Source: Anaerolineales bacterium UBA6055
GTDB lineage: Bacteria > Chloroflexota > Anaerolineae > Aggregatilineales > Phototrophicaceae
DNA length: 64,000 bases
NCBI GenBank assembly: GCA_002428985.1
Contig: DIYL01000026.1
Span: forward strand, 124,001-188,000
Direction of reading: 5' to 3'
The first letter of the stretch is position 1, and each line of letters begins with the position of its first letter. Of the stretch, positions 54,733 to 64,000 are shown piece by piece. The translations under genes were made by a program, and so were the position numbers. The notes under the pieces are model-generated. The model was not told the DNA's origin. It did not search any database and worked only from the letters and a program-made list of their open reading frames with translations.

Positions 54733-55971
54733 TTAGTCAGCTTTAACTAAGCGAACGAATTTCCGTTTCCCAACTTGCAACACAGCTGGCAAATCATCGG
54801 GTGTAATTTTAGCTTGAATTTGATCCACTTTCTCATCATTGAGGCGAACACCAGCTTGCTGGATTAGGCGTTTGGCTTCGCCACGGCTACCAACCATCTT
54901 CAGCCGAACTAGAACATCGCGGATTTCTTCTTCTTCGGAAAGCATTTCCTCAGGTATATCATCAGGGATACCACTACCACCGCGGAATACTTCGTCCCAG
55001 CGTTCTTGTGATTCTTTCGCGTCCTCTGGGCTATAGAAAATACTCACAATTTCACGGGCTAGGTTCATTTTGGTTTCATTTGGGTGGACTTCACCAGAGG
55101 CAATTTTTGCTTCAAGCTCTTCCACTTGAGGAGTCAACCATCCCAAAATCAATTTATGATAGATGCCCATAGTTTTATCAGGCAAGCTCATCACTTTACC
55201 AAACATGTCCCAAGGTTCGGATAGTAGAGGTATATGATTACCCAAACTTTTACTCATCTTAATTTCGCCATCGGTACCGGGTAAGCTTTCGCCCATGATG
55301 ACGGCAATTTGCGGCTTTTGCCCTAAGCCCGTTTGCAATTTACGACCAGCAACAAGGATATTAAACAACTGATCTTGACCACCTACTTGGACATCAGCTT
55401 CCTGTGCAACTGCATCATAAGCTTGCATTAGCGCATAGAAAAATTCATGCAAGTAGATTGCTTTACCTTCATCAATCCGCTTAGCAAAATTTTCACGCAC
55501 AAGGAATTGTTGTACTGTAAAATTACTTGCCAGGCGGATAATATCAGCGAAATCTAGTGGTGATAACCACTCATCATTACGGCGAACACGGGTTTTATCT
55601 TTGTCAAGAATCTTGAATGCCTGTTCAGCATAGGTCTGTGCATTATCCTCGACTTTTTTCATGGTCAGTTGGTCACGCGCTGAGTCTTTATCTGACGGGT
55701 CACCAATTAAACTGGTAAATGTCCCAACAAGGAAAGTCACATCGTGTCCAAAATCTTGAAATTGTCGCAGTTTGCGCATCGTAATGGTATGACCGAGGTG
55801 CAAATCTGAGGTACGCGGGTCATAACCACAATACACACGTAATGGTCGACCTTCTTTTTCGCATTCAATCAAGCGTTCACGTAATTCCTTTTTCATGCTT
55901 TCAAATGTTTCAGGGTCGCCATATGCCGCGCCTGACATCAAAACCTCGACTTGTTCATCAATCGTTGCCAT
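54733..55971 (-). CDS. tyrS: tyrosine--tRNA ligase
   Basis: Class I synthetase charging tRNA-Tyr. HIGH is HLGH (residues 58-61) in YDPRTSDLHLGH, KMSKS at 238-242 in GEIKMSKSLGN, with AYDAVAQEADVQVGGQDQLF in the tyrosine pocket. The C-terminal part is an S4 RNA-binding domain (GEAKRLIQQAGVRLNDEKVD). Length 412, in line with the TyrRS group that carries an S4 domain. Single gene with a strong terminator; no T-box is apparent upstream. Confidence 0.97.
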   Translation of the reverse strand: MATIDEQVEVLMSGAAYGDPETFESMKKELRERLIECEKEGRPLRVYCGYDPRTSDLHLGHTITMRKLRQFQDFGHDVTFLVGTFTSLIGDPSDKDSARDQLTMKKVEDNAQTYAEQAFKILDKDKTRVRRNDEWLSPLDFADIIRLASNFTVQQFLVRENFAKRIDEGKAIYLHEFFYALMQAYDAVAQEADVQVGGQDQLFNILVAGRKLQTGLGQKPQIAVIMGESLPGTDGEIKMSKSLGNHIPLLSEPWDMFGKVMSLPDKTMGIYHKLILGWLTPQVEELEAKIASGEVHPNETKMNLAREIVSIFYSPEDAKESQERWDEVFRGGSGIPDDIPEEMLSEEEEIRDVLVRLKMVGSRGEAKRLIQQAGVRLNDEKVDQIQAKITPDDLPAVLQVGKRKFVRLVKAD

Positions 55972-56035
55972 AATTTATTCCTATATAAATTCTGTAATCT
56001 GCAAAACGCCATGAGTATACCATAATGACACGCCC

Positions 56036-56065
56036 TTGTTCAGTATATGAAACTGTCGCTATAAT
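56036..56065 (+). promoter_or_regulatory. promoter of alaS
   Basis: TTGTTC (56036-56041), 18-base spacer, TATAAT (56060-56065); a second TATAAT sits at 56082-56087. The leader of about 100 bases before the ATG has no T-box motif. Confidence 0.65.
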
Positions 56066-56167
56066 TTCTCACGGTTTATGTTATAATCTTATCATATTGA
56101 ACCCTTTTGAACCACTATAAACTTTACATCTAACACGAATTAGAGATTCAAATAGAGGAAAACTCGC

Positions 56168-58864
56168 ATGGAACAGATGACCAGCACACAGGCAAGACAA
56201 GCATTCTTAGATTTTTTTGAGGAGATGGGACACAAACCCATCGCATCATCCTCTCTTGTCCCAGCAAATGACCCCACCCTGCTGTTCACCAATGCGGGCA
56301 TGGTGCAGTTTAAGGATGTTTTTCTAGGGCTCGACAAACGTGATTACAATCGAGCAACAACATCACAGAAATGTATGCGTGTCAGTGGTAAACATAATGA
56401 TCTTGAAAATGTTGGACCGTCACCACGCCATCATACATTTTTTGAGATGCTTGGTAATTTCAGCTTTGGGGATTACTTCAAACGCGATGCTATCAAATAT
56501 GCATATACAATTTTGACAGAAGTCTACAAATTACCAACTGATCGCCTCGTTTATACAGTTTATGAAAACGATGATGAAGCTTATGATTTCTGGGTCAAAG
56601 ATGTTGGTGTCGATCCCAAACGAGTTGCTCGCATGGGTCCATCAACGAACTTCTGGCAAATGGCAGATACAGGTCCATGTGGTCCAACCTCTGAAATTCA
56701 TTGGGACAAAACCCCAGAAGATGGTGAAGATAGTATTATTCCGCTTCTGATCGAAGAAGATGACCGCTTCCTCGAAATATGGAATCTAGTTTTCATGCAA
56801 TTTAATCGTCAACAAGCTGACCCAGATCACACAGGACAATGGGACGAGCCATTACCAGCCCCAGGTGTCGATACAGGCATGGGCCTTGAGCGTATTGTCG
56901 CTGTCTTACAAGGTGCAAATGCTAATTATGAAACCGATCTATTTATGCCGATTATTGAACGTACCCAAGAGCTGACAGGTGAATCTGATGAAGAACGCGA
57001 TGCTAACATTGTGCCTTATCGCGTTATTGCCGATCACGTCCGCGCTGCTGTATTCTTGGTGAATGATGGTGTGCTACCCGGTGCAAAAGGTCGTGCAGCA
57101 ATTCCACGTCTTGTAATACGCCGTGCAGCACGTTTTGGCACAAAATTGGGATTCAACGAACCATTTTTGGCTAAGGTTGCCGATGCTGTCATTGATGTTA
57201 TGGGCGAGCACTACACCGAGTTAGTCGAACAAGCAGAAAATATCAAGCAGATTATAACGCTAGAAGAAGAACGTTTCCACCGTACTATGGAACGTGGTTT
57301 GACTGAGCTAGAAGATATGCTCAATGAGTTAAACGATGGTGGAGAATTATCAGGCGAACATGCATTTTACTTGAAAGCTACGCTCGGTTTACCGATTCAG
57401 GTTACAAAAGATATTGCTGAAGAACGTGGTTATACAGTCGATGAAGCAGGATTTGAAGAAGCTGAAGCTGAACATGCACGTATTAGTGGCGGTGGTCAGG
57501 CTATGGGTGAAATTGAATCCGGAGAACTATACAATCAAATCATGAAAGATTTACAAGCTGATGGAAAAATCAGTGATGATGGGGTTGCATATAATCCATA
57601 CAGTAATGAGCTGGCAGAGTCAACCGTATTGTATTTGATTCAGGACGGTACACCAGTTGAAGGTGTTCTCGTCGGAGATAAAATAGAGATCGTACTTGAT
57701 AAAACACATTTCTATGTTGAATCCGGTGGTCAAGTTAGTGACACCGGTACAATTAGTGGCGACGATTGGGTGATCGAAGTTGAAAGTATGAAAAAGCCTG
57801 TTAATGGCATGATTGTCCATGTCGGTGAAGTGGTTGAAGGAAATCCAAAGCTTGGAGATTCAGTTACAGCACAGGTTGACGTATCACGTCGCACGAACAT
57901 CACGCGTAATCACACAGCTACGCACCTACTCCATGCAGCTCTCCGCAATAACTTAGGCACACATGTTCAACAAAAGGGCTCATTGGTGGCACCAGATCGT
58001 CTACGGTTTGACTTCTCACATCATGAAAAAGTAACTGATGAAGAGCTTGCAACAGTTACAGCAGAGATTAATCGTGCAATACTCAAAAATTATCATGTTC
58101 GCTCCGAACAAAAGTCACAAGAACAAGCGCGTGAAGAGGGCGCAATGGCATTATTTGGAGAAAAATACGGTGATGTTGTCCGTACTGTGGTTATTGAAGC
58201 AAACGATGATCGATACAGCTACGAACTCTGTGGTGGGGTTCATGTTAGCGAGACAGCCGAAATCGGTACATTTGTCTTCACAAACGAGGGTAGTGTCAGC
58301 GCAGGCATTCGCCGTGTTGAAGCTCTGACCGGACAAGCAGCAGTTGATTATATTCAAGACAAGCTCGAAACACTTGGATTAATCGCTTCGAATTTAGGTA
58401 CAACACAAGATCAAGCCGTCAACCGCATCACAGCAATTCAATACGAGTTGAGCTCAACACGCCGTGAAGTTGAAAATCTGCAACGAAAACTAGCTAAATT
58501 CAACTTTGATGAAATGATTGAAACACAACTAGAATCAATCAACGGAAAACAAGCCCTTCTAGCACAATTAGAAGGTGTACCAATGGACACAATGCGTGAG
58601 ATGACCGATTGGTTCCGCACCAAAGTAGATAACGGTGTGATGGTGCTCGCAAGCGACGTTAATGGTAAGCCACAAATCATTGTTGCTGTATCAGATGCAC
58701 TTGTAAAAGATGGCATTAAAGCAGGTAATCTCATCAAGCCGATTGCACAAGTTGTTGGTGGCGGTGGTGGTGGTCGTCCCCAAATGGCACAGGCAGGCGG
58801 TCGTGATAGTTCAAAAATTGCTGAAGCACTCGATAAAGCACGTGAGTTAATCACAGAAGCATAA
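56168..58864 (+). CDS. alaS: alanine--tRNA ligase
   Basis: Class II synthetase charging tRNA-Ala. The catalytic part has ASSLVPANDPTLLFTNAGMV and FQ.K.. region FKDVFLG, then MRVSGKHNDLENVG, PRHHTFFEMLGNFSFGDYFK, and GVDTGMGLERIVAVLQG. The editing domain zinc ligands are His582 and His586 (NHTATHLLH) and Cys688 with His692 (CGGVH). The C-terminal C-Ala domain ends with a Gly-rich GGGGGGRPQMAQAGG. Length 898, slightly long but within the family. Confidence 0.98.
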   Translation: MEQMTSTQARQAFLDFFEEMGHKPIASSSLVPANDPTLLFTNAGMVQFKDVFLGLDKRDYNRATTSQKCMRVSGKHNDLENVGPSPRHHTFFEMLGNFSFGDYFKRDAIKYAYTILTEVYKLPTDRLVYTVYENDDEAYDFWVKDVGVDPKRVARMGPSTNFWQMADTGPCGPTSEIHWDKTPEDGEDSIIPLLIEEDDRFLEIWNLVFMQFNRQQADPDHTGQWDEPLPAPGVDTGMGLERIVAVLQGANANYETDLFMPIIERTQELTGESDEERDANIVPYRVIADHVRAAVFLVNDGVLPGAKGRAAIPRLVIRRAARFGTKLGFNEPFLAKVADAVIDVMGEHYTELVEQAENIKQIITLEEERFHRTMERGLTELEDMLNELNDGGELSGEHAFYLKATLGLPIQVTKDIAEERGYTVDEAGFEEAEAEHARISGGGQAMGEIESGELYNQIMKDLQADGKISDDGVAYNPYSNELAESTVLYLIQDGTPVEGVLVGDKIEIVLDKTHFYVESGGQVSDTGTISGDDWVIEVESMKKPVNGMIVHVGEVVEGNPKLGDSVTAQVDVSRRTNITRNHTATHLLHAALRNNLGTHVQQKGSLVAPDRLRFDFSHHEKVTDEELATVTAEINRAILKNYHVRSEQKSQEQAREEGAMALFGEKYGDVVRTVVIEANDDRYSYELCGGVHVSETAEIGTFVFTNEGSVSAGIRRVEALTGQAAVDYIQDKLETLGLIASNLGTTQDQAVNRITAIQYELSSTRREVENLQRKLAKFNFDEMIETQLESINGKQALLAQLEGVPMDTMREMTDWFRTKVDNGVMVLASDVNGKPQIIVAVSDALVKDGIKAGNLIKPIAQVVGGGGGGRPQMAQAGGRDSSKIAEALDKARELITEA

Positions 58865-58887
58865 ATCCCCAAAATGACGTATTATAG

Positions 58888-58919
58888 TCAAGTGTGGGTT
58901 CACTCCAGCCCGCACTTGA
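58888..58919 (+). terminator. hairpin after alaS
   Basis: TCAAGTGTGGG / CCCGCACTTGA (one G-T pair), 10-base loop; only TATTTAG follows, so it may be a weak terminator. Confidence 0.5.
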
Positions 58920-58943
58920 TATTTAGCTAAAATTTGTGGGACT

Positions 58944-60497
58944 ATGGCAAAACAGATCGAATATGTTCAATTAGATACCAATGATGATGTCGTGACAGTT
59001 AAGGATCGACTATCATTCATACGTGGTCGCCGTGTACTATTAATTTGGCCAGAAGACGGCACAACCCTCACGCGTAAGCTCGATTTAATTCTTGTACAAC
59101 GCGAAGCAGACCGACGCGCAATTCAATTGGCTTTAGTCACCCACGATACAGAAGTTATTGCTCACGCAAAAGAACTCAATATCAGCACATTTGAAACGAT
59201 TCGAAGTAGTGAACGCAGTCGATGGAAACGTGGGCGTAAAAAAGTATTTATGCCACGGTATCACAAACCAAGCCATGAACCAGAGCCCGAAGAATTAAAG
59301 CCTGTTGCTAGCCGAGTTGCAAAACGTGATAAAAGACGTTCACAAGCTCGCTATTTGATTGAGCGTCTTGTCGTATTAGTCATATTACTAGGGGTTATTC
59401 TAACAACAGCCTACATTGCCCTACCCAGTGCAATTGTCACTGTGACATTACGAGGAGAAGAAATTTCAACAACGGTCAACATTACTGCCGATACAACTGT
59501 ACAATCAGTTGATATTGCCAATCAAGTCATTCCGGCACAAGTTATACGTGTAACAGTCGAGACAACAGCTAGTATCCCAACAACTGGAATTCAAACGCTT
59601 GATAGTGCACCTGCAACTGGGATTGTCACATTCACGAATCAGACAGACACAGCCGTTGATATTCCAGCTAATACCACATTGAGCACGAGTGCTGGGATTC
59701 CGATCTTATTTCGCACGATTAGTTCAACAACAGTTCCATCAGGCATAGGTGAACGTGTTGATGTAAATATTGAAGCAGCACAAGCTTCATTAGGTGGCAT
59801 CGGGAATGTTGAAGCTGGTATGATTAACTCTACTGTTGGTCCACTAGGAGATGCAGTAAGTGTGATTAATCTTGTCCCGACATCTGGGGGCGAAAATCGC
59901 AGTGTAACAGTTGTCGCTGATGGTGACATGCTTAATCTACTAAACAGTGTCAGAGTTCAGCTACAGTCGCTTGCGTATACAGAGATCCAAACCCGCATCA
60001 CAGATAACCAACTGATTATCATCGAGTCTATCCGTATCGAAGAAGAGCGAAACGATTGGACAACTTATTCACATGACATCGGAGATGTGACAGATGAGTT
60101 ATCGCTCACATTGCGAGCTGTTGTGTCAGCAATGGTAGTCGATGATCGCTTTGGGCAGCAAATTACCCTTGCACAATTATCCGCACAAATTCCAGCAGGT
60201 AAAAGCCTTCAGCCAGACTCTATAACATACACACGTGGCCCTATTGTTAGCCAGCAATCCTCAACAAATGTTACATTTGCTGCAACTAGCACTGCCGAAG
60301 TTATCCAACAGTTTGATACAAACGCATTAGGTGAGCAATTAGCAGGCCAAAGTATCGACGATGCACAGCGGGTTCTTGCCTCGCAATTAGATATTCAGCC
60401 TGATGAGCCACCACAAATTATCATCTCACCGGATGGCTTTTCTCAGATGCCAATTTTGCCAATTCGGATAGAAGTACAAATTAAGGAAATACCATGA
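58944..60497 (+). CDS. baseplate-J-like membrane protein
   Basis: The N-terminal 130 residues are soluble and basic. A helix (LIERLVVLVILLGVILTTAY) then anchors the protein, and the rest lies outside: TVTLRGEEISTTVNITADTT, PATGIVTFTNQTDTAVDIPA, SAGIPILFRTISSTTVPSG with GIGNVEAGMIN are the repeating beta pattern of baseplate-J/gp47 proteins seen in Chloroflexota. Despite the phage name, no phage gene surrounds it. The stop overlaps ruvX (ATGA type), so they form one transcript. Role unknown. Confidence 0.8.
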   Translation: MAKQIEYVQLDTNDDVVTVKDRLSFIRGRRVLLIWPEDGTTLTRKLDLILVQREADRRAIQLALVTHDTEVIAHAKELNISTFETIRSSERSRWKRGRKKVFMPRYHKPSHEPEPEELKPVASRVAKRDKRRSQARYLIERLVVLVILLGVILTTAYIALPSAIVTVTLRGEEISTTVNITADTTVQSVDIANQVIPAQVIRVTVETTASIPTTGIQTLDSAPATGIVTFTNQTDTAVDIPANTTLSTSAGIPILFRTISSTTVPSGIGERVDVNIEAAQASLGGIGNVEAGMINSTVGPLGDAVSVINLVPTSGGENRSVTVVADGDMLNLLNSVRVQLQSLAYTEIQTRITDNQLIIIESIRIEEERNDWTTYSHDIGDVTDELSLTLRAVVSAMVVDDRFGQQITLAQLSAQIPAGKSLQPDSITYTRGPIVSQQSSTNVTFAATSTAEVIQQFDTNALGEQLAGQSIDDAQRVLASQLDIQPDEPPQIIISPDGFSQMPILPIRIEVQIKEIP

Positions 60498-60952
60498 TTG
60501 GACGACTCATAGGCATTGATCATGGGATTAAACGGATCGGAATAGCAGTTAGTGATGGTATGGGTATCAGCGCGCGTGAACTTACTATCGTTAACCGTAC
60601 AACGCGTGAAGCAGACTTTACGAGACTCAATGAAATTGCTAGACAAGAACATGCTATCGGCTTTGTCATTGGCATCCCTGAAAACCCAAATGCGCCGGAT
60701 AATGTACACACACAAGCAGATACTGTTAGAGTCTGGATAGAACGCTTCCGCGAATCAACAGATTTACCCATCGCAACAGTTAGTGAATATCTCACTAGCG
60801 AAGAAGCACGCCAAATTGCCATCGAAAAGAAACGTAAACCACAAGATCCAATCGATGATCTTGCCGCTCGAATTATTTTGCAATCGTTTCTTGATGCACT
60901 GAGCTACGGTTCAGCTACGTTTCCCCCATTATCAGATGAAGATTCAGAATAA
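60494..60952 (+). CDS. ruvX: Holliday junction resolvase-like RuvX (YqgF)
   Basis: RNase H fold protein: GRLIGIDHGIKRIGIAVSDG carries the first catalytic Asp (Asp9), IPENPNAPDN and VSEYLTSEEARQIAIEKKRK follow, and DPIDDLAARIILQSFLD carries the last acidic residues. RuvX processes rRNA 5' ends and/or junctions. 152 residues. Starts inside the end of the baseplate-J-like gene. Confidence 0.93.
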   Translation: MIGRLIGIDHGIKRIGIAVSDGMGISARELTIVNRTTREADFTRLNEIARQEHAIGFVIGIPENPNAPDNVHTQADTVRVWIERFRESTDLPIATVSEYLTSEEARQIAIEKKRKPQDPIDDLAARIILQSFLDALSYGSATFPPLSDEDSE

Positions 60953-61063
60953 TCCGCTATACTTGTGGCACATCTCATTTAAGAATTTCGTGATTTTTTG
61001 ACTGTAAAAATATTGATCGAGTCGTTATAGTTTCCATCTGTTTTAAATAGTGAGATACAAAAC

Positions 61064-62569
61064 ATGCCAGATTTACATGATACTCAACCGAGTCGTAGTA
61101 ATATCAATCTGCACTATGACCAAGGGCTACAAGCCCCACCAAAGATATTATTCTGGGGAATGATTCTTTTCTTCTTTATGGTTGTTGGTGGTTTATTTGC
61201 AGGCATCTTTGGATTTCGTGAAGTTCTACAACCCGCTCAACAACAGCGTGTAATAGACCAAATCCCGTTAATGCGTGCATTCCTTGAGCCAACCCCCGAA
61301 GGTGGTGTCTTTCCAACCATCGCACCAGCAGAAAATGATGGTGATGCGATGTCACTACTTGATATGCCACTCGATATACCTAATCCAACCCCAACCCAAA
61401 GTTCATCCGCCGAAGCAGTTATTGAAGTAACTGAAGACATACAACCTACTATTCAACCTACTCAAACAGCCGTCGCAACAGCAACTTCTGAGCCTACCCT
61501 TGAGCCAGAAATTGTTGAGACCGAAGAAACTGCTGGAGAAGTAATTCCAGTTGCAACATCTGTGCCTGAAGTTGTCAGTAGTGAAGTCGTAGCATCACCA
61601 GTAGACAATACTGAAGAGGTTTCCTCTATTCCACCATCAGCCCGTATTTTTGGTATTCGGCATGAACAGCAACGTTGGAATAATTGTGGGCCTGCCAATA
61701 TCACAATGGCTCTCAGCTACTATGGATGGCAAGATGACCAAACCGTCGCGGCAGATTTTCTCAAGCCAAATCGTGAAGACAAGAATGTAAGCCCACATGA
61801 ACTCGTCGAATTTGTCGAAGAAGAAACCGCAGTCAAAGCAATTGCAAGAATGGGTGGCGATATCGATTTACTAAAAGTTCTCATCGCTAACGAATTCCCA
61901 GTGATTATTGAAACAGGTGCAATGTTCGAAGCATATGACTGGATCGGGCATTACCGTACAGTTGTATCTTATGATGACGTATTTCAGATTTTCTATTTCT
62001 ACGATAGCTTCTTAGGTATCGGTGATAGTGCGCAAGGTGTCACAGAAACGTATGAAAATGTGGATAAAGATTGGCAAGCCTTCAATCGGACATTTATTGT
62101 CGTTTATGATCCCCAACGCGAAGGATTACTCCGCAGTTTACTTGACAGCCATTGGACAGCAGATCAAGCAGCCGAAGTTGCATTTGATGTTGCACAACAA
62201 GAAGCTCGTATGGAGCCACAAAACCCATTTGCATGGTTCAACATGGGCACATCACTGGTTGAGCTTGGACGCTATCAAGAAGCGGCAACAGCATTCGATC
62301 AAGCACAGCGTAATAAATTGCCGTGGCGGATGATGTGGTATCAGTTTGGTCCATTCGAAGCATATTATGAGACAGGTCGTTATGATGATGTCTTAAGCCT
62401 TGTACAAATTAACCTCACGAACGCTGAAGAACTCGAAGAAACCTATTATTGGCGCGGACGCGTGCAAGAAGCACAAGGACAACCTGAACAAGCCGCAGTC
62501 TCTTATCGTCGTGCTCTGGGCTTTAATCCAAATTATGAAGAGGCACGTGAGGCTTTAGATAGTCTATAA
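61064..62569 (+). CDS. anchored C39-family peptidase-like protein with TPR end
   Basis: One membrane helix (LFWGMILFFFMVVGGLFAGI region) near residue 30-52, a long Glu/Pro/Thr linker, then a C39-like papain-fold domain: Cys208 in RWNNCGPANITMALSYYGW and His296 in GHYRTVVSYDD, with YFYDSFLG. A C-terminal TPR region follows (NPFAWFNMGTSLVELGRYQE; EETYYWRGRVQEAQGQPEQA). C39 domains usually cut double-glycine leaders, but no peptide precursor or ABC exporter is nearby. Catalytic residues look intact. Confidence 0.85.
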   Translation: MPDLHDTQPSRSNINLHYDQGLQAPPKILFWGMILFFFMVVGGLFAGIFGFREVLQPAQQQRVIDQIPLMRAFLEPTPEGGVFPTIAPAENDGDAMSLLDMPLDIPNPTPTQSSSAEAVIEVTEDIQPTIQPTQTAVATATSEPTLEPEIVETEETAGEVIPVATSVPEVVSSEVVASPVDNTEEVSSIPPSARIFGIRHEQQRWNNCGPANITMALSYYGWQDDQTVAADFLKPNREDKNVSPHELVEFVEEETAVKAIARMGGDIDLLKVLIANEFPVIIETGAMFEAYDWIGHYRTVVSYDDVFQIFYFYDSFLGIGDSAQGVTETYENVDKDWQAFNRTFIVVYDPQREGLLRSLLDSHWTADQAAEVAFDVAQQEARMEPQNPFAWFNMGTSLVELGRYQEAATAFDQAQRNKLPWRMMWYQFGPFEAYYETGRYDDVLSLVQINLTNAEELEETYYWRGRVQEAQGQPEQAAVSYRRALGFNPNYEEAREALDSL

Positions 62570-62580
62570 AGGCACATAAT

Positions 62581-64000
62581 ATGACGGTCGTAGACACCAC
62601 ACAACAAGATGAAAAACGCAAGAGAAATCAGCAGATTGCACGCTCTACCTTGACAGTAATGATTGCTTTTGGCATTGCGAAGGTGATCAGCCTTGCACAG
62701 ACTGTCATCATTGCACAGGTATTTGGTGTCGGTAGAGAGCTTGATGCTTATGTAGCCGCCAATCGCATCCCGGAATTGATCGTTATCCTGATTTCAGGCG
62801 GTGCACTTACCCATGCGTTTATTCCAATCTTTAGTGGGTTTCTAGCCCGTGATGATAAAGACGGTGCTTGGCGATTATCAAGCAACCTCATCAACACAAT
62901 TCTGACCGTTGCTCTATCCTTAAGCATAATCGTATTTTTAGTTGCGCCATGGCTAGTTCCAAACGTTGTCGCACCCGGTTTTGATGCGGAAACCACCCAG
63001 AACACTGTCGACATGATGCGGATTCTACTCATTAGTACCATAATCTTTTCAATCAGTGGTATTTTTAGCGGGATTCTGAATTCGCACAAACATTTTCTGC
63101 TACCCGCCATTGCCCCGATTATGTTTGATGTCGGCATCTTGATTGGTGTTATTTTTCTGTTACCCCCATTTGGTGTACACGGCATTGCAATTGGTGCAGT
63201 GCTTGGGTCTGCGATGCACTTTGGTGTTCAAATACCAGGGCTCATTCATTACAAGATGAAATGGAAAGTCGAACTGGGTTGGGACAATCCAGTTTTATGG
63301 CGGGTCATTCGGCTTATGCTCCCACGAATCGGTGGCTTGGGTGTATTTAGCTTAAACTTTCTAGTCATGAACAATATCGCATCGCGACTTAGCGTTGGGT
63401 CTGTCAGTGCATTGGATTGGGGTTGGCGATTGATGCAAATCCCACAAACGCTTCTTGGAACAGCGATGGGTATCGTGATATTCCCGACACTTGCTGCATT
63501 GAGTGAGGTTGGTGATACTGTTGGCAAACGATCAGCAATGTCTGGAGCGTTACGCTTCATTTTGGTGACCAGTATTCCTTCCGCCATTGGTCTAATTGTT
63601 TTAGGTCAACCGCTTATCAGCCTACTCGAACGTGGCGCATTTGATTCATCAGCATCAGCGCTAGTTTATAGCACGCTGAGTATGTTCACACTCGGTCTGA
63701 TTGTTCACTCTGCTCTCGAAATTGTCGCCCGTAGTTTTTATGCCGATAAAGATACCCTAACACCCTTATTTGCAGCACTCGGTGGCGCACTGATCAATTT
63801 TGTTTTTGCGATCATTCTAAGTGATGTCCAAACCGTTGATGCACATAACTCACTCAATATTCTAATTCGAAGTCTACCAGTTACAGGACATTTGCCAGAA
63901 ATCGGCAATGTCAGTGGATTAGCATTAGCCAATTCGTTAGGTGTGATGTTCGAAGTCTTAGTCCTACTCTATATCTTACGAACCCGCTGGAATGGTATAC
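62581..64000 (+). CDS. murJ: lipid II flippase MurJ, 5' part (cut by window end)
   Basis: A multi-pass MOP-superfamily protein beginning ARSTLTVMIAFGIAKVISLA and QVFGVGRELDAYVAANRIPE, with GALTHAFIPIFSGFLARDD and LLPAIAPIMFDVGILIGV, the usual MurJ landmarks. It flips lipid II for peptidoglycan assembly. The ATG at 62581 is 11 bases after the C39-TPR stop, and the frame stays open past the window end (473 codons seen). It implies a peptidoglycan-containing envelope. Confidence 0.95.
   Translation, partial: MTVVDTTQQDEKRKRNQQIARSTLTVMIAFGIAKVISLAQTVIIAQVFGVGRELDAYVAANRIPELIVILISGGALTHAFIPIFSGFLARDDKDGAWRLSSNLINTILTVALSLSIIVFLVAPWLVPNVVAPGFDAETTQNTVDMMRILLISTIIFSISGIFSGILNSHKHFLLPAIAPIMFDVGILIGVIFLLPPFGVHGIAIGAVLGSAMHFGVQIPGLIHYKMKWKVELGWDNPVLWRVIRLMLPRIGGLGVFSLNFLVMNNIASRLSVGSVSALDWGWRLMQIPQTLLGTAMGIVIFPTLAALSEVGDTVGKRSAMSGALRFILVTSIPSAIGLIVLGQPLISLLERGAFDSSASALVYSTLSMFTLGLIVHSALEIVARSFYADKDTLTPLFAALGGALINFVFAIILSDVQTVDAHNSLNILIRSLPVTGHLPEIGNVSGLALANSLGVMFEVLVLLYILRTRWNGI

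Noticed and set aside
55972..56167. T-box in the alaS/tyrS intergenic region
   Set aside because: No GGTGG-ACCGCG core or S-turn motif is present.
58944..60497. Phage remnant suggested by the baseplate-J-like domain
   Set aside because: No other phage gene, integrase or attachment site is nearby, and it is operonic with ruvX.
1..64000. CRISPR array, insertion sequence or toxin-antitoxin pair
   Set aside because: No regularly spaced repeats, transposase or short toxin/antitoxin gene pair was found by reading both strands.

Overview
The window is a gene-dense, AT-leaning chromosomal segment from a free-living bacterium. It has short gaps, many overlapping stop/start pairs, and no insertion sequences, phage genes or CRISPR array. 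The style suggests Chloroflexota, probably Anaerolineae: many envelope proteins carry Thr/Pro-rich linkers (TPTPTP type), LysM domains are frequent, there are GT-C glycosyltransferases, a CARDB-type secreted protein and a baseplate-J-like protein beside ruvX. This taxonomic call is inference from style, not from a marker comparison.

Layout. 0-1.8 kb: end of fabF and a fabH with an unusual basic tail. 1.8-6.1 kb (minus): a tightly overlapping punA - anchored protein - panG-like - panB - panC operon. 6.2-10 kb: a small orphan gene, a two-RCK potassium channel and a YqeC-MocA molybdenum-cofactor fusion. 10.2-15 kb: tRNA-Thr(CGT), uridine kinase, then a T-box leader with a valine specifier controlling a methyltransferase and valS. 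15-23.3 kb: an envelope region with a degenerate nucleotidyltransferase, two tandem Cys-containing LysM proteins, a DapF homologue in which both catalytic cysteines are serine, a membrane Ser/Thr kinase, and a LysM protein whose glycosidase-like barrel has lost both catalytic glutamates. 23.4-25.7 kb: a membrane-wHTH / helical / SPFH trio. 25.7-30 kb: GT39-like glycosyltransferase, NERD-like membrane protein, secreted CARDB protein. 30.1-33.9 kb: yajC-secD-secF and a zinc dehydrogenase. 33.9-38.8 kb: GAF histidine kinase, sirtuin, receiver-ParA/CpaE fusion and purH. 38.9-42.8 kb: thiamine ABC transporter under a TPP riboswitch. 42.9-46.5 kb: CoA-transferase-like alpha subunit, GT-C protein, MmcQ/YjbR protein, ADP-ribosylglycohydrolase. 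46.7-54.7 kb: ctpA, secG, anchored solute-binding protein, CoA-transferase-like beta subunit, rtcB, cNMP-binding protein, WYL regulator and GyrI-like protein. 54.7-64 kb: tyrS, alaS, baseplate-J-like protein with ruvX, C39-TPR protein and the start of murJ.

The genes are mostly housekeeping: fatty acid, pantothenate, purine and thiamine supply, three aminoacyl-tRNA synthetases, Sec translocation and lipid II flipping. The least ordinary part is 15-23 kb. There, three proteins with recognisable enzyme folds have lost their catalytic residues, interleaved with LysM proteins and a kinase with a lectin-like ectodomain. This looks like an envelope recognition or regulatory assembly rather than a biosynthetic pathway, but that reading is a hypothesis.
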